Shown here: positions 26,718 through 36,214 of the stretch, in pieces | Layout of the letters: every line of letters begins with the position of its first letter | Numbering within the stretch: position 1 is the first letter of the stretch | Notes under the pieces: generated by a model | Databases searched by the model: none | Seen by the model: only the letters and a program-made list of their open reading frames with translations | Told to the model about the DNA's origin: nothing | Translations under genes and position numbers: made by a program | Source of the DNA: Tritonibacter aquimaris | GTDB lineage: Bacteria; Pseudomonadota; Alphaproteobacteria; Rhodobacterales; Rhodobacteraceae | Assembly (NCBI RefSeq): GCF_009617595.1 | Contig: NZ_WIXK01000001.1 | Span: 558,001-622,000, forward strand | Reading direction: 5' to 3' | Length of the DNA stretch: 64,000 nt

Positions 26718-28808
26718 CTATTCTTCCCAGATATGATCTGACCAGACCCGCCGCCCCTGCAGCGGGTCTTTTGTTTTCTGCCAGATCGCCGGGCTCCACA
26801 GCCTTAGACCAGATTGCGCCCGGCTGGTGGTAATCACCCCCTGTTTTGAAATCGAAATACTGCCGCTCAGCCGCAGGAGCTTTGGGGTGATCAGCAGACA
26901 GGTTTCGCCCTTGGGCAATGTGATTGCTTGATTACTGCTCACCACTGCCGCCTGCCCGCAGCCTTCAAACGCTTCTGCCGCGCGTTTGCCGCGCAGAACG
27001 TTGATCGCGCTTGGAAACGCGCCAACGGCTTGTGCCTGGCCCAACGCGCTGCCATCGTTTTCCAGCCAGACCCGCGCGCTAAAACCACTGCCGCGCCCGT
27101 GTGAAAGCAGCCTCTGTTCGCCCTGCCAGATACCAGCCAGTCCACCATCCTCGGCGATCAACACAAAAGGCCGTTCCACCGTCTGCCACAGTATCAGCGC
27201 CACAATCATCGCGGCAAACCCCGCCATTCTGACAGGTCCGCGCGCCAGCAACATCACCAGCGCCGCCAAACTTGCCAGCGGTAAAATAAACCCTGCAGGC
27301 TGCGCCACATAGCTGCGCGGATTTGGCAGCGCCGCCACGAAATGCGCCACCCCCAGGATCCATTCCAACCCCTGCACCATGATCCACAGCGCCACGCCCT
27401 CCATGCCAATGGGCAACAGCACCACCGCCAGCACCGCCGCAGGCATTACCACCAGCCCCATCACCGGCACCGCCAACAGATTGGCAAGCAAGCCATAATG
27501 CGACAGCGTGTTGAAATGCATCGCCCCAAACGGCGCGGTGGCTAGCCCCGCCACCAGCGACGTCAGCGCCAGCGTTGCAATCGGCCTGATCCAACGCGGC
27601 CCCAGCCATACCCGCCGCTCTCGCAGTAACCCGTAAGTCACCACCAGCGCAGTGGTAGCGGCAAAGCTCATCTGAAATCCTGGGCTCAGCAGGCTTTCAG
27701 GCCGGTGGATCAACACCACAAAAGCCGCAATAGCAACGGCGCGCAAGGTCAGCGCCCGCCGCCCCAGTACCACCGCGCCCAGCACAATCATCGCCATCAC
27801 ATAGGCGCGCTCGGTCGCGACATAACCGCCAGACAACGTCAGATAGGCGGTGGCTGCGATCATCGCCATTATCGCCGCTGCGGGTTTGGGGTGAAACGCG
27901 CGCGATGTGATCATTTCAAGGATGAGCAACAGATAGCGCGCCGCCAGAAACACCACGCCTGACAAAAGCCCCATATGCAGGCCCGATATGGCCAAAAGAT
28001 GCGCCAGATTGCTGATCCGCAATGCTTCGACGCTGGCCTGGGGAATGGCGCTGCGATCACCGGTCAACACCGCCGCCGCCACCGCGCCGCCCTCGCCGGG
28101 CAACGTCTCCCACAGCCCCTGTGTTATGCGCGCGCGCAGCCGGGCCAGTTTCAAATCATCACCGGGATGTTGTGCCAGCAACACCGGCACCCGCGTGTAT
28201 CCCACCGCGCCAATGCCCTGAAACCAAAGATGGCGGCGAAAATCAAAACCACCCGGCTCAACCGGCCCTCCGGCGGCAGACAGATGCGCCGTGGTCATCA
28301 CCCGCGCGCCTATGGGCGGGGCCTCATTCAGCGCGCGGGCTGAAATACGAATTTTTTGCGGAGTTTTTTCAGGCGTGACCTCAAGCAGTCGTACACGATC
28401 CAGCGTCAGCCGCAGCGCATCGCTTGCGGAACGATCCACCGCAATCAGCCGTCCTTCAACCGGGCCATAATAACGAAAACCCAACACCGGCGCCGCCACC
28501 AGATGCGCACGCGCAGAGGCACATAAAAAGCCCGCAAAAATGAGAAACACCGCCATGAGCCCCACACGGCGCAGGAGCGCCCGGGCTGCACCGGGATCCC
28601 CCAGATACAGCCCAAACAACGCGGCCAGCGATACAGATAGTGCCAATCCCCATTCGATCAAGGCAGGCTCATGCGGCCAGATGAAATAAATCCCAACGCC
28701 CGCACCAAAACAGACCGCAGCCCAGGGAAACAGTTGCCCCTGCTGGGCGTGCCAACTGCGCTGAAGCGCCACAAAGGGCGCGCGCACCACGGATCCTCCT
28801 ATGCGCAT
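26718..28808 (-). CDS. comEC: ComEC/Rec2 family competence membrane protein
   Basis: 696 residues, strongly hydrophobic, with many transmembrane helices. The competence domain signature ISNLHLLAISGLHMGLL-like block (ISNLAHLLAISGLHMGLLSG) and an N-terminal DUF4131-like part are present. The family forms the inner-membrane channel for single-stranded DNA uptake. The C-terminal 150 residues contain no HxHxDH motif, so the metallo-beta-lactamase nuclease domain found in many ComEC proteins appears to be absent or replaced. Natural competence of this organism cannot be concluded. It converges with lexA and is divergent from gltX. Confidence 0.9.
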   Translation of the reverse strand: MRIGGSVVRAPFVALQRSWHAQQGQLFPWAAVCFGAGVGIYFIWPHEPALIEWGLALSVSLAALFGLYLGDPGAARALLRRVGLMAVFLIFAGFLCASARAHLVAAPVLGFRYYGPVEGRLIAVDRSASDALRLTLDRVRLLEVTPEKTPQKIRISARALNEAPPIGARVMTTAHLSAAGGPVEPGGFDFRRHLWFQGIGAVGYTRVPVLLAQHPGDDLKLARLRARITQGLWETLPGEGGAVAAAVLTGDRSAIPQASVEALRISNLAHLLAISGLHMGLLSGVVFLAARYLLLILEMITSRAFHPKPAAAIMAMIAATAYLTLSGGYVATERAYVMAMIVLGAVVLGRRALTLRAVAIAAFVVLIHRPESLLSPGFQMSFAATTALVVTYGLLRERRVWLGPRWIRPIATLALTSLVAGLATAPFGAMHFNTLSHYGLLANLLAVPVMGLVVMPAAVLAVVLLPIGMEGVALWIMVQGLEWILGVAHFVAALPNPRSYVAQPAGFILPLASLAALVMLLARGPVRMAGFAAMIVALILWQTVERPFVLIAEDGGLAGIWQGEQRLLSHGRGSGFSARVWLENDGSALGQAQAVGAFPSAINVLRGKRAAEAFEGCGQAAVVSSNQAITLPKGETCLLITPKLLRLSGSISISKQGVITTSRAQSGLRLWSPAIWQKTKDPLQGRRVWSDHIWEE

Positions 28809-28899
28809 GCTTGCTCCTGACCTGTGGTCTGGGTAGACAGGCGGAAATCACAGGCAAAAGCCTAAGGCTCTTATGGTTTCCGAAAGGTTAATCCCCGAC

Positions 28900-30300
28900 A
28901 TGTCGCAACAAGTCGTCACCCGCTTCGCCCCGTCTCCCACCGGCTTTCTGCACATCGGTGGTGCCCGCACCGCACTGTTCAACTGGCTCTATGCCCGTGG
29001 CCGTGGTGGTAAATTCCTGCTTCGGATCGAAGACACCGACCGTGAGCGGTCCACTCCTGAGGCAACCGCTGCCATCTTGCAGGGCATGGCATGGCTGGGC
29101 CTTGATCATGATGGTGAAGTGATCAGCCAGTTCGCCCGCGCCGACCGTCACGCCGAAGTGGCGCATCAGCTGCTCGCCGAAGGCAAAGCCTATAAATGTT
29201 TTGCCACCCAAGAAGAAATTGCAGCCTTCCGCGATCAGGCCAAGGCCGAGGGCAAATCAACGCTCTATCGTTCTCCCTGGCGCGACGCGGCGGAAGATAC
29301 CCACCCGGATGCGCCTTATGTGGTGCGCATCAAGGCGCCGCAGGATGGCGAAACCGTGATCCGCGATGAGGTTCAGGGCGATGTCACCATCAAGAACCAG
29401 CAGCTTGATGATATGATCCTGCTGCGCTCTGATGGCACCCCGGTTTATATGCTTGCGGTGGTGGTGGATGACCACGACATGGGGGTGACCCATGTGATCC
29501 GCGGTGACGACCACCTGAACAATGCAGCGCGTCAAATGATGATCTATACCGCGATGGGCTGGCCGCTGCCCGTTTACGCGCATATTCCGCTGATCCACGG
29601 CGCTGATGGCAAAAAACTCTCCAAACGCCACGGCGCATTGGGGGCGCAGGAATATCAGGCGATGGGCTATCCGGCGGCAGGCATGCGCAACTATTTGGCG
29701 CGTCTCGGCTGGTCCCACGGCGATGATGAGTTCTTCACCGATGCTCAGGCCAAAGACTGGTTTGATTTTGCAGGAATCGGCAAAAGCCCCGCCCGCTTTG
29801 ACACCAAGAAGCTGGAAAACCTCTGCGGTCAGCACAATGCTCAGGCCGATGACGCCGCATTGCGGCAGGAGATCGAAGCCTATCTTGTTGCGGCAAATGA
29901 GCCCGCGCTGGATCCGCAACAAAGCGTAAATTTGGAAAAGGCAATGTTTTGCCTGAAAGATCGCGCGAAGACTTTCCCGGAACTTCTTGAAAAGGCACGA
30001 TTTGCGCTGGCTTCACGACCCCTGGATCGTGATGCAAAGGCAGAAAAAGCGCTAACAAATGTATCCGACGGTATACTGGAAGAATTGACGCCGCATCTGC
30101 AAAATGTTAGCTGGACGCGTAATGATCTTGAGGCAGCGTTAAATGCCTTTGCCGAAGCGCATGACACCAAGTTCGGAAAGCTGGCAGCACCCCTGCGTGC
30201 AGCCCTTGCTGGACGGGCGGTCACACCTTCGGTGTTTGACATGATGCTGGTTCTGGGCCGCGATGAATCCTTGGCCCGGATCCAGGACGTAGCGGGATAG
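28900..30300 (+). CDS. gltX: Glutamyl-tRNA synthetase
   Basis: Charges tRNA-Glu (and in many alphaproteobacteria tRNA-Gln, for later amidation). 466 residues with the HIGH-type motif in [17 protein letters not shown] (His18) and the KMSKS-type KKLSKRHGA in the catalytic core, then an anticodon-binding helical C-terminus. An earlier in-frame ATG exists at 28873, but the start at 28900 gives the conventional [15 protein letters not shown] opening. Many relatives carry two gltX genes; only one is in this window. gltA follows 124 bases later. Confidence 0.96.
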   Translation: MSQQVVTRFAPSPTGFLHIGGARTALFNWLYARGRGGKFLLRIEDTDRERSTPEATAAILQGMAWLGLDHDGEVISQFARADRHAEVAHQLLAEGKAYKCFATQEEIAAFRDQAKAEGKSTLYRSPWRDAAEDTHPDAPYVVRIKAPQDGETVIRDEVQGDVTIKNQQLDDMILLRSDGTPVYMLAVVVDDHDMGVTHVIRGDDHLNNAARQMMIYTAMGWPLPVYAHIPLIHGADGKKLSKRHGALGAQEYQAMGYPAAGMRNYLARLGWSHGDDEFFTDAQAKDWFDFAGIGKSPARFDTKKLENLCGQHNAQADDAALRQEIEAYLVAANEPALDPQQSVNLEKAMFCLKDRAKTFPELLEKARFALASRPLDRDAKAEKALTNVSDGILEELTPHLQNVSWTRNDLEAALNAFAEAHDTKFGKLAAPLRAALAGRAVTPSVFDMMLVLGRDESLARIQDVAG

Positions 30301-30424
30301 GTTCGCTTTTAACGCGAAGGTAATCCCGCCCCGATAACACAGCACCTGGGCGAAAGCGCAGGTGCCGCCCCGCATGGATATGAACGTTAATTTCATGCCG
30401 TGCCTGTAACAGGAAGGGACATCT

Positions 30425-31723
30425 ATGACCGAAACCCAGAAAACCGCCAAGCTCAGCTTGAATGATCAAGAATATGAGCTGCCTATTTTCTCGCCGACGG
30501 CTGGCCCCGATGTTCTGGACATCCGCAAGCTTTACGCCCAGGCGGGCGTATTTACATATGATCCAGGCTTCACATCGACCGCATCTTGCGACAGCACCAT
30601 CACCTTTATCGATGGTGGCAAAGGTGAACTGCTGCACCGCGGCTACCCGATTGATCAGCTGGCTGGCAAATCTCATTACCTCGAAGTCTGCTATCTGCTG
30701 CTTTACGGTGAACTGCCAACCGCAGCACAGCTGGAAGATTTCGAAACCCGTGTGACCCGTCACACCATGGTGCATGAGCAGATGCACAACTTCTTCCGTG
30801 GCTTCCGCCGCGATGCACACCCGATGGCAACCCTTGTGGGTGTTGTGGGTGCGATGTCTGCTTTCTACCATGACTCCACCGATATTTCCGATCCGTGGCA
30901 GCGCGAAGTGGCGGCGATCCGTCTGATCGCAAAACTGCCCACCATTGCAGCGATGGCCTATAAATATTCCATCGGCCAGCCGTTTGTGTATCCGCGCAAT
31001 GATCTGGATTACGCGGCAAACTTCCTGCACATGTGCTTCTCGGTGCCTGCGGAAACCAACTATCAGGTTGACCCGATCCTCAGCCGCGCGATGGACCGTA
31101 TCTTCACGCTCCACGCCGACCACGAGCAGAACGCCTCCACCTCGACCGTGCGTCTGGCGTCTTCTTCTGGTGCAAACCCGTTTGCCTGTATCGCTGCGGG
31201 TATCGCCTGCCTCTGGGGCCCGGCCCACGGTGGTGCAAACCAGGCTTGCCTCGAAATGCTCAAGGAAATCGGCACCGTCGACCGCATTCCTGAGTTCATC
31301 GCCCGCGCCAAAGACAAGAACGATCCGTTCCGTCTGATGGGCTTTGGTCACCGCGTCTACAAAAACACCGACCCGCGTGCCACAGTTCTGAAGCAATCCG
31401 CGGATGAGGTTCTTGAACTTCTGGGCGTCGAAGACAACCCGCTGTTGCAGGTTGCCAAAGAGCTGGAACAGACCGCGCTCAATGACCCCTATTTCGTTGA
31501 GAAGAAACTCTTCCCGAATGTGGATTTCTACTCGGGTATCATCCTCGAGGCGATGGGCTTCCCAACCTCGATGTTCACCCCGATCTTCGCGCTGAGCCGC
31601 ACCGTCGGCTGGATCTCCCAGTGGAAAGAGATGATCTCGGATCCAGGCATGAAAATCGGCCGTCCGCGTCAGCTTTACACTGGCGAAGGTCTGCGTGACT
31701 ACATCGACATCGAAAACCGCTAA
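30425..31723 (+). CDS. gltA: Citrate synthase
   Basis: Condenses oxaloacetate and acetyl-CoA at the entry of the citric acid cycle. 432 residues of the hexameric, Gram-negative type, with the catalytic His in [17 protein letters not shown], the second His in [13 protein letters not shown] and the Asp region [18 protein letters not shown] site precedes the ATG, and an imperfect GCACCTG/CAGGTGC hairpin (30343-30366) lies in the leader. A strong terminator follows. Confidence 0.98.
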   Translation: MTETQKTAKLSLNDQEYELPIFSPTAGPDVLDIRKLYAQAGVFTYDPGFTSTASCDSTITFIDGGKGELLHRGYPIDQLAGKSHYLEVCYLLLYGELPTAAQLEDFETRVTRHTMVHEQMHNFFRGFRRDAHPMATLVGVVGAMSAFYHDSTDISDPWQREVAAIRLIAKLPTIAAMAYKYSIGQPFVYPRNDLDYAANFLHMCFSVPAETNYQVDPILSRAMDRIFTLHADHEQNASTSTVRLASSSGANPFACIAAGIACLWGPAHGGANQACLEMLKEIGTVDRIPEFIARAKDKNDPFRLMGFGHRVYKNTDPRATVLKQSADEVLELLGVEDNPLLQVAKELEQTALNDPYFVEKKLFPNVDFYSGIILEAMGFPTSMFTPIFALSRTVGWISQWKEMISDPGMKIGRPRQLYTGEGLRDYIDIENR

Positions 31724-31747
31724 CTTTAGGTTTTCAATTAAAAAAAG

Positions 31748-31774
31748 AACCCCGTCGATCTCGGCGGGGTTTTT
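31748..31774 (+). terminator. Intrinsic terminator after gltA
   Basis: A 10-bp stem (31748-31757 with 31762-31771, one G-T) with loop ATCT is followed by TTTTT and preceded by an A run. Confidence 0.9.
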
Positions 31775-31826
31775 CTTTGGCCTCTGTGTTCCTATCTCAA
31801 GGACGTATCGAATTCTGAGGTTTTTT

Positions 31827-32294
31827 ATGCGTTTTTTTCTCCTCCCTCTGATCCTCACTCTCAGCGGCTGTGGCTCTGAACAATCCGCCTCTGTTGCGCT
31901 TGGCAATGGTCTGCATGTGAATATGGCTTTGCGCAGCATGTTCAGCCTGCAAAGCGACTGGCACCGCACCTTGACCATCAGCCATGACAACACCCAGATC
32001 ACGCGTGAGCTTGCCGCTGATACCGGTTGGTGGCGTGGTTCAAACCTTTATCGGGCCGGGGATCTTTATATTCTCGACGAAGGGCAAAATGGCTGTATCG
32101 CCTTCCGCCTCTCCCCGCTTGAATTTGATGATGCAGCGGCCAAATGCAGTGAACGCCGCGCCGCCGTTGCGGAACCGAAATATGAGGGCCTCACCTACCT
32201 TGGTACGTTTTCCGAAATCAACGACGGGGCAACCCATCTGGCTTACCAAACCGCCGATGAAGCCCCCGAACGCAGACTGCCAGATCCCCGCTAA
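31827..32294 (+). CDS. Small lipoprotein, hypothetical
   Basis: 155 residues. The N-terminus MRFFLLPLILTLSGCGSE is a lipoprotein signal with lipobox LSGC, lipidated at Cys15. The mature part (SLQSDWHRTLTISHDN, GWWRGSNLYRAGDLYILDEG) is not a family I recognise. The frame is open upstream into gltA, but the ATG at 31827 with TGAGG upstream gives the clean signal. It lies downstream of the gltA terminator and 81 bases before a LysE-type exporter; whether they are co-transcribed is not clear. Confidence 0.75.
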   Translation: MRFFLLPLILTLSGCGSEQSASVALGNGLHVNMALRSMFSLQSDWHRTLTISHDNTQITRELAADTGWWRGSNLYRAGDLYILDEGQNGCIAFRLSPLEFDDAAAKCSERRAAVAEPKYEGLTYLGTFSEINDGATHLAYQTADEAPERRLPDPR

Positions 32295-32375
32295 GGGCGA
32301 TTGCGCAGAAACCGGGTCGCGCAGCTGTATGGATCAGCTCTATCCCTGCAGCTGTGCACCACCCGAGGAATTTCT

Positions 32376-32951
32376 ATGCTGCTGTCTTTGTTGATCTTTC
32401 TGTTTCCCCTCGCCTATAGCCCCGGCCCCGGCAATATGTTCTTTGCCGCCAATGGGGCGCGGTTTGGCTTTCGGGCGACCTTGCGCGCAAACCTTGGCTA
32501 TCATCTGGCGACCTGGCTGGTGACGGCGGCCATTGGATTGGGCGCCTATGGCATACTGGCGCAGCAGCCCGCGTTGTTTCAGGTCCTGAAATTCATCGGT
32601 GCGGGCTATGTCTTTTATCTCGCAAGGAAATTCCTGCGCGCGGGCGCGTTTAACCCGGATCTCACCGCCCGTGTTGCCGGGTTTTGGGATGGGGTGATCT
32701 TGTTGATGCTGAACCCCAAGGCCTATGTGATTATTGCTCTGATGTTCACCCAGTTTCTTGGCACTGAGGTTGCGCTTACGCAGGTGGTGCTGATCACCAC
32801 TGTTTTTACGCTCAACAATCTGCTTGCCTTTAGCCTCTGGACGCTGGCCGGCGCGCAGATGGCGGCGCTGTTTCAACGCGCGGATCGCGAACTCAATATC
32901 GGCTTTGGCGTTATGCTTGCACTGATTGCGCTGTGGATGCTGCTGGCATAA
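32376..32951 (+). CDS. LysE/RhtB family amino acid exporter
   Basis: 191 residues with about six hydrophobic helices. The N-terminal PLAYSPGPGNMFFAANGARFG is the conserved LysE/RhtB signature, and GFWDGVILLMLNPKAYVI is the second. The family exports amino acids or related metabolites across the inner membrane; the substrate is unknown. GAGGAA precedes the ATG at 32376. The last 41 bases overlap, on the opposite strand, the end of the DegT-like gene. Confidence 0.9.
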   Translation: MLLSLLIFLFPLAYSPGPGNMFFAANGARFGFRATLRANLGYHLATWLVTAAIGLGAYGILAQQPALFQVLKFIGAGYVFYLARKFLRAGAFNPDLTARVAGFWDGVILLMLNPKAYVIIALMFTQFLGTEVALTQVVLITTVFTLNNLLAFSLWTLAGAQMAALFQRADRELNIGFGVMLALIALWMLLA

Positions 32952-34083
32952 TCGGCTGCGCCACCTGTTTGAACAGCTCGGCAATGCGCACAATCTCCAC
33001 CGCATCCAACCCGCCATGCAGCGGCAGCACCATGCCGCAACGCTCCATCTGGGTTGCGGCTGCGGTTGCGCCGTATTTTTGCTGCCAGAACGGCAGCTGC
33101 GCAATATGGCGGGTCAGCATTGGCTGGCTCTCGATCCGGTTCTGGCGCAGAAATTCTGCCGTTTCATCCGGGTTCGCCACCAAGGTGCCAAAGCCAGAGC
33201 CGCAGATCACTGCCTGATCATTTTTCTGCTGATAATAGCGTGCCAATTCCCGTTGATAGATCGCGTGGTTTTCACTGCGCCGCGCTGCTTCTTGCTCGAT
33301 CCGGCCCAGTTTCAGATTGCCCAGAAACGCGGTGATTTCGCCCGCGTGCATAGAAAAGCCTGCCTGATCAAAATCACCCGCCTGCGCCCGATCTGCGCGC
33401 GTTCCCACCGGCGTGCCGCGCAGCCGGCGCATTGTTTTCACCAGCTCGGCGTCATCGCTGACCACAACACCCCCGTCCAGACAGCCCAGCACCCGACGCA
33501 GTGAATAGCTTGCAGCGGTGCCAAACCGGCCCAGCAGCCGCCCGCCAAACTGCCCGCCAAGCGCGTCGCGCGCATCCTCCAGCAGCACCACATCATGGCG
33601 CGCGCAAAGTGCTGCAACCGCCTCCATATCACCGGGTACACCCAGAATATGATGCATCAGCAACAGCGCTGGCCGTTCACGCCGAAACAGCGCCTCAAGC
33701 GCGGCCAGATCCGGCGACAGCGCCTCTGGATCGCAGGGACAAAGATAAGGATCAAACCCCAGCTGCATCAGCGGCGCAATTGTGGATGCCCGGCCAAGTT
33801 CGGCCAGTACCACCCGCCGGTTGCGCAACCGTGGCTTTAGCGCGTTCAGCATCAGCAGATTGGCGGATGCGCCAGAATTTACCATCACCACATGGCGCGC
33901 GCCCAACCATTGTGCCAGTGCGGTCTCAAACAGGCACAGCTCTGCGTCACCTTGCAAATTGCCACCCTCGGCAATCCACTGCGCCAAAGCATCCCGATCT
34001 TCCTGTGTGATCGCTTCGCCTGCCAATGTTACCGGAGGTCTGCGGATCACATACATATCTTGCTCCAAATAATTGATTTTCAT
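32911..34083 (-). CDS. DegT/DnrJ/EryC1-type protein lacking the PLP lysine
   Basis: 390 residues with the fold of sugar aminotransferases: VNSGASANLLMLNAL (cofactor phosphate site), HHILGVPGDMEAV, Asp170 in LLEDARDALGG (pairs with the pyridine nitrogen) and SLRRVLGCLDGGVVVSDD. In this last block the Schiff-base lysine expected before the xxGEGG-like turn is Arg197. PLP-lacking or dehydrase members exist (ColD and E1 have His there), so it may be a dehydrase-like or non-catalytic sugar-binding protein. The ATG at 34083 with AAGGG upstream is preferred. The C-terminus overlaps lysE by 41 bases tail to tail. Confidence 0.8.
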   Translation of the reverse strand: MKINYLEQDMYVIRRPPVTLAGEAITQEDRDALAQWIAEGGNLQGDAELCLFETALAQWLGARHVVMVNSGASANLLMLNALKPRLRNRRVVLAELGRASTIAPLMQLGFDPYLCPCDPEALSPDLAALEALFRRERPALLLMHHILGVPGDMEAVAALCARHDVVLLEDARDALGGQFGGRLLGRFGTAASYSLRRVLGCLDGGVVVSDDAELVKTMRRLRGTPVGTRADRAQAGDFDQAGFSMHAGEITAFLGNLKLGRIEQEAARRSENHAIYQRELARYYQQKNDQAVICGSGFGTLVANPDETAEFLRQNRIESQPMLTRHIAQLPFWQQKYGATAAATQMERCGMVLPLHGGLDAVEIVRIAELFKQVAQPIMPAASTAQSVQA

Positions 34084-34220
34084 AGGCATACCCTTGGGGC
34101 CAGCATAACGGACCCCTAGCCCCAAGACTGTAGACCGCCCGCATAGTCTACGGCGGCAAAGGGATGGGAAGGCTGATCCAAAGTTGCAACCAGAGATAGC
34201 GAATTTACGCTAACGTTCGG

Positions 34221-34997
34221 TTATCGGCCTTCGAAATTTGGTGCACGTTTGTCGAGAAATGCGCTGATCCCTTCAAGGAAATCACGGCTTTTGCCAAGTT
34301 CCCCCTGCAGGTGCGCCTCAAGATCAAGCTGCGCTGCCAGATCATTGCTCGCACTGGCGCGCAGCGCCTGTTTGATGGCGCGAAAAGCGCAGCTTGGCCC
34401 CGCTGCAAGCTGGGCGGCCCGCCCACGCCAATGGGCGTCAAAACTGTCATCGCCCACCGCCTCATAGATCATGCCCCATTGGGCCGCCTGTGGCGCGGGG
34501 ATCCGCTCTGCAAACAAAGCCGCCCCCATGGCACGCGCCATTCCCACTTTGCGCGGCATCACCCAGCTGCCGCCAAGATCAGGCATCAGCCCGATCCGGC
34601 TGAACGCCTGTGAAAAAAACGCAGATTGCGCTGCAATCACCACATCACAGGCCAGCGCCAGATTGGCCCCCGCACCCGCCGCCGCGCCGTTTACCGCCGC
34701 CAGCACCGGGATCTCCAGCGCCATCAGCGCGGTTAACATGGGCATATATTCGTCGCGCAGCACCCGTTCGATATCGATGTCATGGGCATTGCGCGCGTCC
34801 CCCAGATCCTGACCAGAACAAAACGCATCCCCCGCGCCGGTGATCACCAGCGCGCGCAGATCTTCGGGCAGATGCTGCAACAGATGGGTGATTTCAGCGC
34901 GCATCGCCGTATTGAGCGCATTCATCTTGTCCGGCCGGTTCAAGGTCAGAACCAGCAAGCCGCCGATGTGCTCGATTTTAATCGTGCGATACTCCAT
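34221..34997 (-). CDS. Enoyl-CoA hydratase/isomerase, PaaG-like
   Basis: 258 residues of the crotonase fold. The oxyanion-hole segments are GAGDAFCSGQDLGD and AAVNGAAAGAGANLALACDVVIA. The position that carries a catalytic acid in many hydratases reads AFSRIGLMPDLGGSWVMPR, with an Asp, as in the PaaG-type ring epoxy-CoA isomerases of phenylacetate breakdown. No other paa genes are nearby, so the true substrate is uncertain. It is an independent minus-strand gene. Confidence 0.85.
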   Translation of the reverse strand: MEYRTIKIEHIGGLLVLTLNRPDKMNALNTAMRAEITHLLQHLPEDLRALVITGAGDAFCSGQDLGDARNAHDIDIERVLRDEYMPMLTALMALEIPVLAAVNGAAAGAGANLALACDVVIAAQSAFFSQAFSRIGLMPDLGGSWVMPRKVGMARAMGAALFAERIPAPQAAQWGMIYEAVGDDSFDAHWRGRAAQLAAGPSCAFRAIKQALRASASNDLAAQLDLEAHLQGELGKSRDFLEGISAFLDKRAPNFEGR

Positions 34998-35078
34998 ACC
35001 ACCCCTTCCAATGCGCTATGCCAAATGCAATGCCGGGGTTCAGGCTGGCCCCAAATCCCGGCAATTGCAAAGGATAAC

Positions 35079-35579
35079 CTAGCGTCGCGCCTTCACCGCC
35101 CGGATCAGGGCTGCGGCTTCTGGCGGCAAGGGGCGTTCAATACGGCGATAGACGCTGCCATCCAGATTACGCTCCATCGCGCCCAGTTCCACCAGCGCGC
35201 GCCGGATCTGCGCCGCATCGCGAAAGGCGGTTTCGGTATCAATCAGCGCGCTGATTTCGCGCTCGGTAAAGTTCTGGCGTGGTGGGATCGCCGCCCAGAC
35301 CACCCAACAACACAGCTCCCGCACCCCGCGTTTATGGGGCCACTGCAACCAATGGCCCTCTTCGCTGAAATAGCGCAAAGCGCGCGCGACCTGTTTGTCA
35401 TTGGCTTTGGGCACCGGTGTGTTGCGCGCCCGCAGGTGTTGATAATTGCGATAACCCGCCGCCCGCGCCACATGCGAAAGCATTTCGCTGTGGCTGGCGT
35501 CTGCGTCGATTTCCTTGCGCAGGGTTTTGGTAAATTGCGACAGATCACTGATGTTCAGCTGGATCACATCCCGAGACAT
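35079..35579 (-). CDS. DUF2087-containing protein
   Basis: 166 residues. The C-terminal half (RYFSEEGHWLQWPHKRGVRELCCWVVWAAI ... ALVELGAMERNLDGSVYRR) resembles DUF2087, a small domain often joined to helix-turn-helix regulators. The N-terminal half (FTKTLRKEIDADASHSEMLSHVARAAGYRNYQHLRA) looks helical and may bind a toxin or DNA, but no assignment is safe. AGGAG lies seven bases before the ATG at 35579. Function unknown. Confidence 0.75.
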   Translation of the reverse strand: MSRDVIQLNISDLSQFTKTLRKEIDADASHSEMLSHVARAAGYRNYQHLRARNTPVPKANDKQVARALRYFSEEGHWLQWPHKRGVRELCCWVVWAAIPPRQNFTEREISALIDTETAFRDAAQIRRALVELGAMERNLDGSVYRRIERPLPPEAAALIRAVKARR

Positions 35580-35752
35580 GTTCATTCTCCTCGTGATACC
35601 ACGGCCCATTTGAATGGTCAGGATGTCCGCCCTTATCCCGGGGTATCCGAAGACACGTCAGGAAAGATAATAAAACGCAGGTTTAGCAATTGGCGGAGCC
35701 TTGGTGAACTGCGGACCACGGCCCGTATACCAAGGCGCGCCCAGGCTGGCAA

Positions 35753-36214
35753 TCATTCGTCCAAAATCGCCTTCAGCCGTGCTTTTTCGTCCTCACTCAG
35801 GGCTTCTTCGCTTTTGGCGGGGGCCTTGGAGCGGCTGCGGATAAAGCTGCCCCCAATGCCAAGCGCAATCAGCAGCATGATCGGCCCAGCGGCCCAAAGC
35901 ATCCAGTTTGCGCCACTGACCGTGGGGCGCAGCAGCACATATTCGCCGTAGCGGTTGACGAGGTACTCCATCGCCTCAGTATCGCTGTCACCCGCCACCA
36001 GACGTTCGCGCAGCACCAGACGCAGATCGCGCGCCAGTTCGGCGTTTGATTCATCGATGCTTTCATTGCGACAGACCAGACAGCGCAAATCTTTTGACAA
36101 GATCCGCGCCCGTGCCTCAAGCGCGGGATCATCCAGCACCTCATCCGGTTCCACCGCCCATGCAGGCAGGCTGAGCGATGTGATCAAAGCAGCCATGAGC
36201 ATCAGATGTTTCAT
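35753..36214 (-). CDS. ccmH: Cytochrome c maturation protein CcmH/CycL
   Basis: 153 residues. A signal peptide ends near AWA (residue 20), the redox motif LRCLVCRNESI has Cys45 and Cys48, and a transmembrane helix at about 103-125 is followed by a cytoplasmic acidic tail. CcmH reduces apocytochrome c thiols and hands them to CcmF for haem ligation in the periplasm. Its start overlaps the ccmF stop (ATGA at 36211-36214), so the two are translationally coupled. Confidence 0.95.
   Translation of the reverse strand: MKHLMLMAALITSLSLPAWAVEPDEVLDDPALEARARILSKDLRCLVCRNESIDESNAELARDLRLVLRERLVAGDSDTEAMEYLVNRYGEYVLLRPTVSGANWMLWAAGPIMLLIALGIGGSFIRSRSKAPAKSEEALSEDEKARLKAILDE

Noticed and set aside
30221-32002. 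593-residue antisense frame over gltA and its flanks
   Set aside because: It is a by-product of the high-GC codon pattern of gltA on the other strand.
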